From: an uncultured Eubacteriales bacterium
GTDB lineage: Bacteria; Bacillota; Clostridia; Oscillospirales; Acutalibacteraceae
DNA length: 8,606 nt
NCBI GenBank assembly: GCA_910577755.1
Contig: CAJTNL010000031.1
Location: forward strand, 1 to 8,606
Reading direction: 5' to 3'
This document shows positions 1-5,651 of this stretch, one piece after another. Within the stretch, counting starts at the first letter, position 1. Each line of letters starts with the position of its first letter. The notes beneath the pieces are model-generated. The model did no database searches. It had not been told where the DNA came from and saw only the letters and a program-made list of their open reading frames with translations. A program made the translations under genes and the position numbers.

Positions 1-47
1 ACTATTCGTACCATAACAGAATTTACAAGGGTAAATATGTAATCCAC
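1..47 (-). CDS. Small hydrophobic peptide gene, 5' part only (runs off the left edge)
   Basis: A GTG codon at 45-47 on the minus strand is preceded by a strong GGAGGT ribosome-binding site (54-59) at normal spacing. The frame then stays open to the window edge and reads MDYIFTLVNSVMVRI, a hydrophobic start typical of a one-helix membrane peptide. From memory, similar short membrane peptides (DYIFTLVxSVM...) occur near recombinases in Firmicute mobile elements and are sometimes annotated as holin-like toxins. That resemblance is recollection and was not searched. The gene is divergent from the serine recombinase and probably belongs to the same element. Only 15 codons are visible, so identity and length remain open. 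An in-frame ATG lies upstream (about 90), but the ribosome-binding site favours GTG. Confidence 0.4.
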   Translation of the reverse strand, partial: MDYIFTLVNSVMVRI

Positions 48-221
48 TAGTCCACCTCCCCTCTGTTGCCAGAGTGGAAACGACAACGCCATGATTATAC
101 AATATTTTTCAATATTTAGCAATAAAAAACACCCCTACCCTGTTGGAGCAGGATAAGGACGTATACAATATAACCCTATCGGGCTACATGGTAAATAAAA
201 ACCTATATTATTATACACTAT

Positions 222-251
222 GCGGCCTGTAAATTCAAGGGCTGCTTTTTT
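222..251 (+). terminator. Terminator-like hairpin just upstream of the serine recombinase
   Basis: GCGGCC (222-227) can pair with GGCTGC (240-245) using one G-T wobble across a 12-base loop. Six T residues (246-251) follow directly. This has the shape of a weak intrinsic terminator, and it lies only 12 bases before the recombinase ribosome-binding site. It could end an upstream transcript or attenuate recombinase expression. The short stem limits confidence. Confidence 0.4.
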
Positions 252-277
252 GCACCCATTTTTAGGAGGATAATAAA

Positions 278-1885
278 ATGAAAGCTGCTATATACGCAAG
301 GTATTCAACAGATAATCAATCACATGAAACAATAGAAGTCCAAGTAAAAAAATGTGCTGAATATGCAGAAAAAAACAATATTGACATTGTTGATATTTTT
401 GCTGATGAAGCTATATCTGGAATGAAATCTGACAGACCAGAATTACAAAAACTATTCAAGCTTGCAGGTTCGCATCTAATTAACTGTGTAATTATTTACG
501 ATCAATCTCGGTTTAGTCGTGACATAATTGACTGGTTTACATTTAGACGAAATATGCAAGCTAATAATGTAAATATCTTATCAGCTACACAGCCTTATGT
601 GGGCGGTGACATCAATGATGTATCAGTATTTTTAAGCGAAAGTGTAACAGCGGTAATGAATCATGCCCATGTTCTGCAAACAAAAGCTAAAGTTATTGAT
701 GCTATGATGAATATAGCGAAAAAAGCTGAACATACGGGAGGTATTCCCCCACTCGGATATGATATTGTAGACAAACACTATGTAATCAATGAGTTAGAGG
801 CAGACACCGTTCAAAAAATATTCGAGTGGTACTCTCAAAACTATGGTTATGGAAAAATCTGTGAAAGGCTAAACAACATAGGACGAAAAACCAAGATGGG
901 AAAACCGTTTGGCAAAAACAGCATAAGGGAAATTCTCACAAACGAAAAATATCTGGGTATATACGTATATAATAAACGCCAATCAAAACAAACAGGCAAC
1001 CGAGTATATAAAACGGATGATAAAATCATTAGAATTCAAGATGCTATCCCCCGTATTATATCTAACGAATTATGGCATAAGGTAAACGACAGACTTCATG
1101 CCAAGACGAAGCCCCGCAGAGATCGAACTAGATTATACATTTTAACTGGCAAAATGGTTTGTGCTGAATGCGGTGCTTCTTATGTAGGAGATGGATTTTA
1201 TGGTGGTAATAACGGACGTAATAAGTATTATAGATATGCTTGTAACGGACGGGTGTCGAAGCGTAATGACTGTTTAAATAAAAGTATTCGTTGCGATAAA
1301 ATAGAGCCTTTTGTTATACAACAAATACACAATAGTCTGAATAGTGAAACGATAGATCAATTGACAGATAAAGTTTACCGTATCTTAACTGAAAATACAA
1401 TTGACTATACTAAAATACAACGAGATTTAGAAACAAAAATAGAAAAACTGAATAATTCTATTTCTAAAACATGGGATATGTATTATGCAGATTTAATATC
1501 TATGGATAAAGCTTCGTCACAAATTCATTTGTTAGAGGAACAACGTCAATCCATAGAGATACAAAAGGCTAACTATGTAAAACCAGAAAAAACAAATTAT
1601 AATAAAAATGAAATAAAAAAATATTTATCTCATACAATGGCACAATTATCTTCTGCGGATACAGATATCTTACAAGGCGTTATAGATAATTTTGTCCAAT
1701 CAATTGAGGTTGGTAAAGAAGAAATTAAAACCACTATACACATCCCTCCCGCTCCCATTCATCAAGCTCAAAATAATAAGGATATGCCTCAAGGTTGTAC
1801 TATGGTTTCCCCCGCTTCTGCCACTCGGACAAGGATTTCTGGTTGCCTAAAAGGGCTTTTGCAGACAGCTTCCCATCGGGCGTAA
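278..1885 (+). CDS. Large serine recombinase (site-specific integrase of a mobile element)
   Basis: This 535-residue protein cuts and rejoins DNA at attachment sites through a phosphoserine linkage, moving its element in and out of the chromosome. The N-terminal resolvase domain (about 1-145) has the ARYST motif with catalytic Ser10, and YDQSRFSRD supplies the conserved arginines R78 and R81. A recombinase domain follows (about 155-275; GGIPPLGYD, NEKYLGIYVYNKR). A zinc-ribbon-like part (about 290-340) carries C295, C298, C322 and C332. A lysine/glutamate-rich probable coiled coil covers about 390-440. The start is set by AGGAGG at 264-269, eight bases before ATG. The natural protein probably ends near residue 507. 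The last 25-30 residues are encoded by sequence antisense to the mob gene, so the frame appears to read across the element end into target DNA. All catalytic features look intact. Confidence 0.93.
   Translation: MKAAIYARYSTDNQSHETIEVQVKKCAEYAEKNNIDIVDIFADEAISGMKSDRPELQKLFKLAGSHLINCVIIYDQSRFSRDIIDWFTFRRNMQANNVNILSATQPYVGGDINDVSVFLSESVTAVMNHAHVLQTKAKVIDAMMNIAKKAEHTGGIPPLGYDIVDKHYVINELEADTVQKIFEWYSQNYGYGKICERLNNIGRKTKMGKPFGKNSIREILTNEKYLGIYVYNKRQSKQTGNRVYKTDDKIIRIQDAIPRIISNELWHKVNDRLHAKTKPRRDRTRLYILTGKMVCAECGASYVGDGFYGGNNGRNKYYRYACNGRVSKRNDCLNKSIRCDKIEPFVIQQIHNSLNSETIDQLTDKVYRILTENTIDYTKIQRDLETKIEKLNNSISKTWDMYYADLISMDKASSQIHLLEEQRQSIEIQKANYVKPEKTNYNKNEIKKYLSHTMAQLSSADTDILQGVIDNFVQSIEVGKEEIKTTIHIPPAPIHQAQNNKDMPQGCTMVSPASATRTRISGCLKGLLQTASHRA
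1795..1820. other. Probable right-hand attachment junction of the serine-recombinase element in mob
   Basis: On the minus strand, relaxase-like protein sequence runs cleanly to LSEWQ (codon ending at 1818) and then becomes KRGKP and a stop. On the plus strand, recombinase-like sequence ends at about the same place. The switch therefore lies within roughly these bases. Large serine recombinases insert without long duplications at a two-base crossover, which cannot be pinpointed without the left junction. That junction should lie to the left of the window. Confidence 0.45.
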
Positions 1886-2297
1886 TCGGGCAAAAGGAAA
1901 GGTGCATATGGGGCGTTTTCTCGTCCATATGCACCATAGCGGAGAGGATATTCTGCCTGCCGACACGCTCCGAAATGAAATCCAGAGCCATCGTAAAATA
2001 CGCTTTCTGTTCTTCGGGCGGTAAGCTGTTCATAAATTCTGGCGAAGCGGTGATAAGGGTTTCCACCATCATCACGCTGTCACGCCGCACCTTACAGCCT
2101 GCCTCTGCTATCATTCGGTTAATCTCTTTCTTGTAGGTGTATCGGGACGGCGGTACAAGGTGATAGTTGTTCTTTGAGTGTTCCATATCAATATCGGGAT
2201 TGCTCTTGTAGGCTTCTTTCTTGCGCTCGTTGTGGCGTTCACAAGCCGCCACGACGCCCGCCTTGCGCTTCTGGAAGCGCAGGATTGCATAAGGCAT
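1800..2297 (-). pseudogene. mob: MobV (Pre/Mob) family relaxase, N-terminal fragment truncated by insertion
   Basis: This is the first 160 or so residues of a plasmid/transposon mobilisation relaxase, the enzyme that nicks the transfer origin for conjugative mobilisation. Family motifs are visible: RHNERK (residues 21-26; HN.R motif I) and HMDEKTPHMH (123-132), the metal-binding HxDExTPHxH motif III with H123, H130 and H132. Family members are usually 400 residues or longer, but here homology stops at LSEWQ160 and a stop follows five codons later at the recombinase-element boundary. The start at 2297 has AAGGAAGGA upstream. The retained catalytic domain lacks the rest of the protein, so it is probably not functional. 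The missing 3' part is expected on the far side of the inserted element. G/C-rich codon use matches the adjacent repA remnant and differs from the A/T-rich recombinase. Confidence 0.88.
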
Positions 2298-2344
2298 ATC
2301 TCATTCCTTCCTTTCGTTTTTGTCTGTGCAGAGCGTAAGCCCTG

Positions 2345-2414
2345 CCCGCAGGGTGACAGCGGCAGGGGTATCTCAAAATACCCGTCACACCTGTCACGGC
2401 TGTCACCCTGCGGG
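2345..2414. repeat. Nested inverted repeat upstream of mob (candidate oriT or replication origin)
   Basis: CCCGCAGGGTGACAGC (2345-2360) is perfectly complementary to GCTGTCACCCTGCGGG (2399-2414). Inside it, GGGTAT (2366-2371) pairs with ATACCC (2378-2383) around a six-base loop. It lies 48 bases ahead of the mob start on the side where MobV oriTs are found. The structure is seen directly; the function is inferred. Confidence 0.6.
2384..2406 (-). repeat. 23-bp iteron-like direct repeat, copy 1
   Basis: This 23-base sequence contains three GTCAC/TGTCAC units at 8-9 base intervals (GTGACA on the minus strand). It is identical to a copy 308 bases away (2692-2714). The copies are noncoding here and coding in repA. 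The spacing resembles short iterons, but the origin function is inferred. Confidence 0.5.
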
Positions 2415-2488
2415 AGAACACCCCGTAAACGCAAGGTGCAGGGATGGGATTTCCTCGCCTTCCTTCGGCTCGTAAATCCACCCCTGCG

Positions 2489-2516
2489 GTCTGAAAAATC
2501 TTCCGATTTTTCAGAC
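2489..2516. repeat. Perfect 12-bp hairpin with TTCC loop
   Basis: GTCTGAAAAATC (2489-2500) pairs exactly with GATTTTTCAGAC (2505-2516) around TTCC. No T-tract follows on either strand, so it is not a standard intrinsic terminator. It could be an RNA-stabilising hairpin after repA or part of the origin/oriT architecture. Confidence 0.55.
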
Positions 2517-2607
2517 TGCGTTTACAAGGTGTAACTACACTTTGCCCTGCAAAGTCGTGTGCCAGCCGTTCCCTCTGGAATCCCTTCTGGCAGGGCTGCG
2601 CCCTGCT

Positions 2608-3678
2608 TTATCCTCCGCTCTGCGCTTCGGATAAAAGAACGGCGGTATCACCGTCAACCGTGACAGCACGGGAGGGCATCCCAATATCGCTGTCACACCT
2701 GTCACGGCTGTCACCGCCCATCGTAAGCACAATCTGCCTGCCGTACCGCTTTCGGCGGTAGCCATAGCAGATACCGTTCTCACTCAGAAAAGTTGTGCGG
2801 TACTCGTTGAGCCATTTCGTGATGACCGTGGATAAATCCCCGCTTTCCCCCATAGCGGACAAAAGCTCCGTTGCCGTCCCCGACCACTCCGCTTTGTCCC
2901 GCATAAATTCCACCAGCCGAAAAAGGATAGGCGGCACGGCTTCCCTCGCAAGCTCCGCCTACTCCTTACGCTCCACAAGCTCCCAACTGCAATCACGGAA
3001 GCGGAGCGTCAGCTCTTGATACGGGGTATCCCTGCCCGTCACAAACAGCTTTGCGGTATCAGACGCACGGCTCTCCTTTTCCAGAACAAAGGTTGCGTCC
3101 GCACTCCCCGTCAGACCTGTCGTGCCAGACACCTTGTTGAACACATCGCTGTCGTTCTGCTTGCGGATATGGTGGACGACCACCACCGAAAGAGAATGCC
3201 TGTCTGCAAAATCCTTTATCAGCGATATATCGCCGTAATCGTTGGCGTAGGCGTTGTCTTTGGAAGCGGTGCGTATCTTTTGCAACGTATCAATGACAAT
3301 GAGCCTGCTGTCGAGATATACTTTCAGATAGTCCTCAAGCTGCACCATCAGACCGTCCGAGAGCTTACAGCTCGCCACGGCGAAATGGAGCTTCCTGTTG
3401 GCTTCATCGGTCAGACGGAATAATCTGTCCTATATACGGAAAAAGATATCCTCCAGACAGAGATAAAGCACATCCCCCGCCTTTGTCGGCATGTCCCAAA
3501 GGGGAAGCCCCTGCGACACGCAAAGGCAGAGCTTGAGCATGAGCCAGCTCTTGCCGATTTTCTGTGAGCCGCAGAACAGCGACAAGCCCGTGGGGATAAG
3601 ACCGTCCACCACAAAGGACGGCTTCTCAAGCGGCTCGTAAAGGAGCGTTTCCGCTTCCACCAGATTTATCTTCTGCAT
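2608..3678 (-). pseudogene. repA: RepA-like AAA ATPase (hexameric helicase type) interrupted by two in-frame TAG codons
   Basis: One reading frame of 356 codons runs from ATG 3678 to the stop at 2608, broken only by TAG at 3430-3432 (codon 83) and TAG at 2959-2961 (codon 240). The pieces join without any frame change. Piece 1 carries the Walker A motif GSQKIGKS (37-44) and LYLCLED. Piece 2 carries Walker B RLIVIDTLQKIR, the sensor-like VVVVHHIRKQND, and GTTGLTGSADATFVLEK. Piece 3 looks like a winged-helix C-terminus (ATELLSAM...ITKWLNEY). This is the RecA-like RepA family found in Clostridial mobilisable elements, where it is thought to unwind DNA at the element's origin. Each TAG is one transition away from CAG (Gln). 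The ATG has GGAGG six bases upstream. Decay is the simplest reading; amber read-through or sequencing error are alternatives. Confidence 0.85.
2692..2714 (-). repeat. 23-bp iteron-like direct repeat, copy 2 (inside the 3' end of repA)
   Basis: This is an exact copy of 2384-2406. Here it falls within the last coding part of repA and encodes the Asp/Ser/Arg-rich run GDSRDRCDS. It may reflect a short duplication or a cis-acting binding array for RepA. Confidence 0.5.
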
Positions 3679-3721
3679 GGGCTTCCTCCTTTCGGCGTTT
3701 TCGTTTGGTTTTACTGCACAT
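3626..3721 (-). CDS. Small basic leader ORF overlapping the repA start (31 codons)
   Basis: ATG at 3721 is preceded by an excellent AAGGAGGTC ribosome-binding site (3728-3736), with eight bases between GGAGG and ATG. It opens a short frame beginning MCSKTKRKRRKEEAHAEDK and ending in the repA coding region, overlapping repA by 53 bases. An alternative in-frame ATG at 3727 is too close to the ribosome-binding site. The peptide is strongly basic then acidic, with no recognised domain. Its position, with a second strong ribosome-binding site for repA inside it, suggests a leader whose translation could open or tune repA translation. That role is inference. It could also simply be a non-functional remnant. 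Confidence 0.35.
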   Translation of the reverse strand: MCSKTKRKRRKEEAHAEDKSGGSGNAPLRAA

Positions 3722-3957
3722 AGGCATGACCTCCTTGAATAGATTTACCCCTGCAATGAAGCAAGGGTATGTAACACAGCCAAGTCCATACAGTTCCACG
3801 CTTTTCCAAAGCGGCGTTCCCTCTGCCGGTGCTATGCACGGATTGAGCAACGGGCAGGCTTGTATCATCACTCTGCTGTCCGTTGCGGCAGGTATCCCTC
3901 TGGCGGCTGCTATGAAGTTTTCAAGGAGCAAATCTATCGCTATCGTTTTGCGGCAAT

Positions 3958-3997
3958 AAAAAAGGGCGGGAGGTTTTGACCTCTCACCCAACAGCCC
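3958..3997 (-). terminator. Intrinsic terminator after the unidentified gene tail
   Basis: On the minus strand, GGGC (3994-3997) pairs with GCCC (3964-3967), enclosing an inner GAGGT-CAAA-ACCTC stem. A run of six T (3963-3958) follows. It starts about 17 bases after the TAA at 4014-4016, as expected for the end of that gene. The stretch 3722-3957 between it and the leader ORF has no assignable gene and probably holds the repA promoter and leader; no confident -35/-10 pair was picked. Confidence 0.65.
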
Positions 3998-4013
3998 GTA
4001 GGGGGATATGTTT

Positions 4014-4142
4014 TTAGACATGGTATTCTGATATTTTGAAAAAGTAAAAGCACCTGCCGCTTAACCGTTTCTTTCGGTCAGTAGCAAGTGCTTCTACAAG
4101 TTCCGCATTCTGTTCGTAAAAGGGGCGTATCTGCCCGTGTTC
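4014..4142 (-). pseudogene. 3' tail of an unidentified G/C-rich gene
   Basis: The frame reads EHGQIRPFYEQNAELVEALA and continues with TDRKKRLSGRCFYFFKISEYHV before TAA at 4014-4016. The composition looks coding: charged and helical, in the style of the adjacent repA island. The frame is blocked upstream by TAA at 4143-4145, exactly where the sequence changes to integrase-like and A/T-rich. A terminator follows. It is therefore read as the C-terminus of a gene whose 5' part was removed by recombination. The family was not recognised; a mobilisation or replication accessory protein fits the neighbourhood but is only a guess. Confidence 0.4.
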
Positions 4143-4281
4143 TTAAATGGAATTTGACATCTGTTAAACCATAAGCGATTCTTTGGATTTGTCTATACTC
4201 TCCATGATGGTCCTTAAAATTAACACAGACGCGATACTTTTGTTTTTTGTTGCGTAAACCTTCCATCTTATAAATAGGCAT
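4078..4281 (-). pseudogene. Tyrosine integrase, N-terminal arm-binding stub fused out of frame to other sequence
   Basis: The first 45 or so residues (MPIYKMEG...KQKYRVCVNFKDHHGEY...IAYGLTDVK) match the arm-type DNA-binding N-terminus seen in tyrosine integrases of Firmicute phages and integrative elements, which grip arm sites in attP. The remaining residues to the stop at 4078 are an artefact: beyond about 4145 the DNA belongs to another gene read in a different frame. The central core-binding and catalytic domains (R...HxxR...Y) are absent, so the protein cannot recombine DNA. ATG 4281 has AAAGGA about ten bases upstream, so the stub may still be translated. It marks a second, older integrative element scarred by a deletion. 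Confidence 0.65.
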
Positions 4282-4343
4282 ATCTGAATGATCCTTTCTT
4301 TACCATACTATCTTTAACATGTTTACCAAGATGGCTATACAAC

Positions 4344-4378
4344 AAAAAAAGACTTTCTACACACGTAAAAAGTCTTTT
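4344..4378 (-). terminator. Intrinsic terminator, best oriented for minus-strand transcripts
   Basis: AAAAGACTTT (4347-4356) pairs with AAAGTCTTTT (4369-4378) across a 12-base loop. On the minus strand the stem is followed by seven T residues (complement of 4344-4350). It could stop minus-strand transcripts coming from the right. On the plus strand only four T residues lie at the stem end, so bidirectional use is possible but weaker. Confidence 0.6.
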
Positions 4379-4462
4379 CCTCAAAATAGTTTGTTAAGCT
4401 ACATAGAAGATAAATATTGCTGTAATATTTGCAATCTCTATCACTTTTGCAAAATCATTTAA

Positions 4463-4770
4463 GATTTCAAATTAGAAGTCTATGCAGCTTCTAAGAAACG
4501 ATTGGGAACAAATAAAATTCGTTTTGTTCTTAACCGTAATTATGATATTTCCATCAGTGTCGGCAGAGTATATCGCTTGATGAAAACAATGCAATTACCT
4601 AAAATGTCTACTATAAAACCTACATGTATTTCTGTAAAAATATCTCTATTTTAAAACTGGATTTCTTTAAATCTATTGAAGGCTTTTATCATCGTTTTCG
4701 TCCTCACTCTTTTAACAACATGGTCTCTCCTAACCAAAAGGAACTTCTCTTCTTTCAAAATCTCTCCTAA
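4463..4770 (+). pseudogene. IS3-family transposase (OrfB) remnant with the catalytic core deleted
   Basis: Piece one (about 4463-4640) reads VYAASKKRLGTNKIRFVLNR and continues ISVGRVYRLMKTMQLPKMST, the HTH_21-like region at the start of IS3-family OrfB transposases. Piece two (4663-4770, shifted frame) reads FFKSIEGFYHRFRPHSFNN and MVSPNQKELLFF, then TAA, matching the usual OrfB C-terminus. The roughly 200 residues between them, including the DDE integrase core (rve), are missing. In-frame stops precede piece one, and no OrfA is visible. The element is dead. Its end lies about 28 bases from the stop of the broken toxin cassette, so it probably inserted in or next to that toxin and truncated it. 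Terminal inverted repeats could not be identified. Confidence 0.78.
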
Positions 4771-4798
4771 TTATTCTTTTTTCTATCCACTTTATTGA

Positions 4799-5066
4799 CT
4801 ATGATCCATCAATTAAATCAGCTATTTTTGCTTCTTGTTCTAAATACCATTTTCTAGCATCAATATTGATTAATGTTCCAATCTCTGGCTGCGTTACGAT
4901 ATCAATTTTTCTAATAGCGTCTGTGGGACCCTCAATATTCTTGATACCTTTTACACCTGTAGCAGCATGATCTATGGCTTTAACTTCTTTACCCGCTTTA
5001 CATGCCCGTTGCCATCCCTGCCGTTAGGCTTACTAACCGGCTCAGATTTGCATTCTCTGTGAAAAA
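4799..5066 (-). pseudogene. Degenerate third polymorphic-toxin cassette (linker plus truncated toxin tip)
   Basis: From 5063 the frame reads FTENANLSRLVSLTAGMATG, then M and a TAA (4998-5000) where the sister copies have CAA (Gln). One extra base near 4991 then shifts the frame. It resumes as KAGKEVKAIDHAATGVKGIK and RKIDIVTQPEIG, and ends with IDARKWYLEQEAKIADLIDGS and TAG at 4799-4801. The first part is homologous to the linker of the other two cassettes. The ARKWYLEQEAKI..LID tail resembles the beginning of a toxin-tip domain known from other Firmicute polymorphic toxins; I cannot name the family. The tip is cut short beside the IS3 remnant. With a nonsense codon, a frameshift and a truncation it is inactive, but it could still act as recombination substrate. 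Confidence 0.78.
4880..5063 (-). repeat. Shared toxin linker repeat, copy A (decayed)
   Basis: This copy is homologous to 6575-6758 and 8424-8606 along its length. It shares with copy B the CTGGCTGCGTTACG block (plus strand) at the toxin-proximal end and an ATAGATCATGCTGC block in the middle. It is the most diverged copy and contains the stop and frameshift. Confidence 0.75.
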
Positions 5067-5079
5067 TTTTCAACCCAAA

Positions 5080-5127
5080 TATCAAAGCTATTTATAAGTC
5101 TTGCAAAACTTATAAATAGCTTTGATA
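5080..5127. repeat. Perfect 20-bp inverted repeat at the edge of cassette A
   Basis: Bases 5080-5099 are the exact reverse complement of 5108-5127, with an eight-base spacer (CTTGCAAA) that can itself pair in part. It begins 14-17 bases beyond the point where cassette A's homology to the other linkers ends. There is no T-tract immediately after the stem on either strand, so a classical terminator is not clearly supported. It could be the footprint of a small mobile element, a recombination-associated hairpin, or a factor-dependent terminator. Confidence 0.85.
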
Positions 5128-5294
5128 CGCATTGTTATCTTTTTAAGTATGAACAATAGGAAAACAGCTCAAGATATTCTTTTTAATTACTTAATAAGCT
5201 ACAATGTACTTTTCTATTTTTAATAATATCGTCACTAGCCTTTAGAGATATAATTTTTTCAATACTGTTTATTGATGGTTATCCCATTTTTATT
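5128..5294 (-). other. Gene-poor spacer, possibly with the tail of a lost immunity gene
   Basis: On the minus strand a 31-codon open stretch (5183-5278) reads INSIEKIISLKASDDIIKNR and a further nine residues before TAA. It has no start codon and is preceded by a stop at 5279-5281. It lies where the immunity gene of a lost cassette would be expected, but it is too short to identify. Nothing else is seen here. Confidence 0.2.
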
Positions 5295-5651
5295 TTAACC
5301 TTCTGTTTTATAAATTGGATCTATTTTTTCACTCGTAATGTTATCATAAAAACTGATCTTACCATTTTCTGATACTAATTGAATATCACTCCCTATGGGC
5401 AATAAGTATATCCCTATAATAGCTGGTTCAATATTTGCAACTGTATTAAAATCACACACTATTATATTATCAGGATTATTAATATACTCCGAATCATCTA
5501 AATTCGAAAAAAATCTCCATCCATTATCAGATTTCTCTGTGGGCTGTTCTCGTAATAACCATTTTAATTTTGCTTCTCCGTTTATTATCCGTTTAGATAC
5601 AATACAAGCACCTGCATTTTGAATAAACTCAATTACGTTATTTTTCTCCAT
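5295..5651 (-). CDS. DUF2185 / Imm33-type immunity protein
   Basis: This cytoplasmic protein of 118 residues has the full pattern I associate with the DUF2185 family (Imm33): ACIVSKRIINGEAKLKWLLRE near residues 14-34, the conserved DNGWRFFSN..D.EYI..PDN block (about 42-60), and CDFNTVANIEPAIIGIYLLP followed by GSDIQLV. The length is normal for the family. Known members are predicted immunity proteins of polymorphic toxin systems, which bind and neutralise a toxin tip. It overlaps the preceding ankyrin gene by 14 bases (ATG 5651, ankyrin stop 5638-5640), so translation is probably coupled. It may protect against the GH-E toxin together with the ankyrin protein, or against a toxin no longer present. 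The partner is inferred from position only. Confidence 0.85.
   Translation of the reverse strand: MEKNNVIEFIQNAGACIVSKRIINGEAKLKWLLREQPTEKSDNGWRFFSNLDDSEYINNPDNIIVCDFNTVANIEPAIIGIYLLPIGSDIQLVSENGKISFYDNITSEKIDPIYKTEG

Larger units (their letters stand above)
2298..2607. other. Noncoding, repeat-rich stretch between repA and mob (candidate oriT or origin region)
   Basis: No credible gene is seen. The stretch holds a nested 16-bp inverted repeat (2345-2414), one copy of a 23-bp repeat with TGTCAC motifs (2384-2406), a 12-bp perfect hairpin with TTCC loop (2489-2516), and a short hairpin CAGGGC-TGC-GCCCTG (about 2592-2606) next to the repA stop. MobV transfer origins normally lie just upstream of mob, and replication iterons often flank a rep gene, so either role is plausible. 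Open frames here are of low-complexity, repeat-derived composition. Confidence 0.4.

Noticed and set aside
2111..2534. Several open frames on both strands across the repA-mob spacer
   Set aside because: They arise from G/C-rich repeats and palindromes, have low-complexity translations (VTAVTGVTG type), and one overlaps the real mob start in another frame.
2384..2714. Possible CRISPR array from the repeated 23-bp units
   Set aside because: There are only two full copies, 308 bases apart and one within coding sequence, with no regular spacers and no cas genes.
3705..3959. 84-residue plus-strand ORF (MVLLHIGMTSLNRFTPAMKQ...)
   Set aside because: It lies antisense to the repA leader region, opposes the direction of the island's genes, and has no convincing ribosome-binding site or family resemblance.
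3626..4021. 131-residue minus-strand ORF (MSKNISPYGLLGERSKPP...) whose ATG overlaps the stop of the upstream gene tail
   Set aside because: The ATGTCTAA overlap looked like translational coupling, but there is no ribosome-binding site and a good intrinsic terminator (3958-3997) lies just inside its start. Only its last 31 codons have a strong start signal, so only those were kept.
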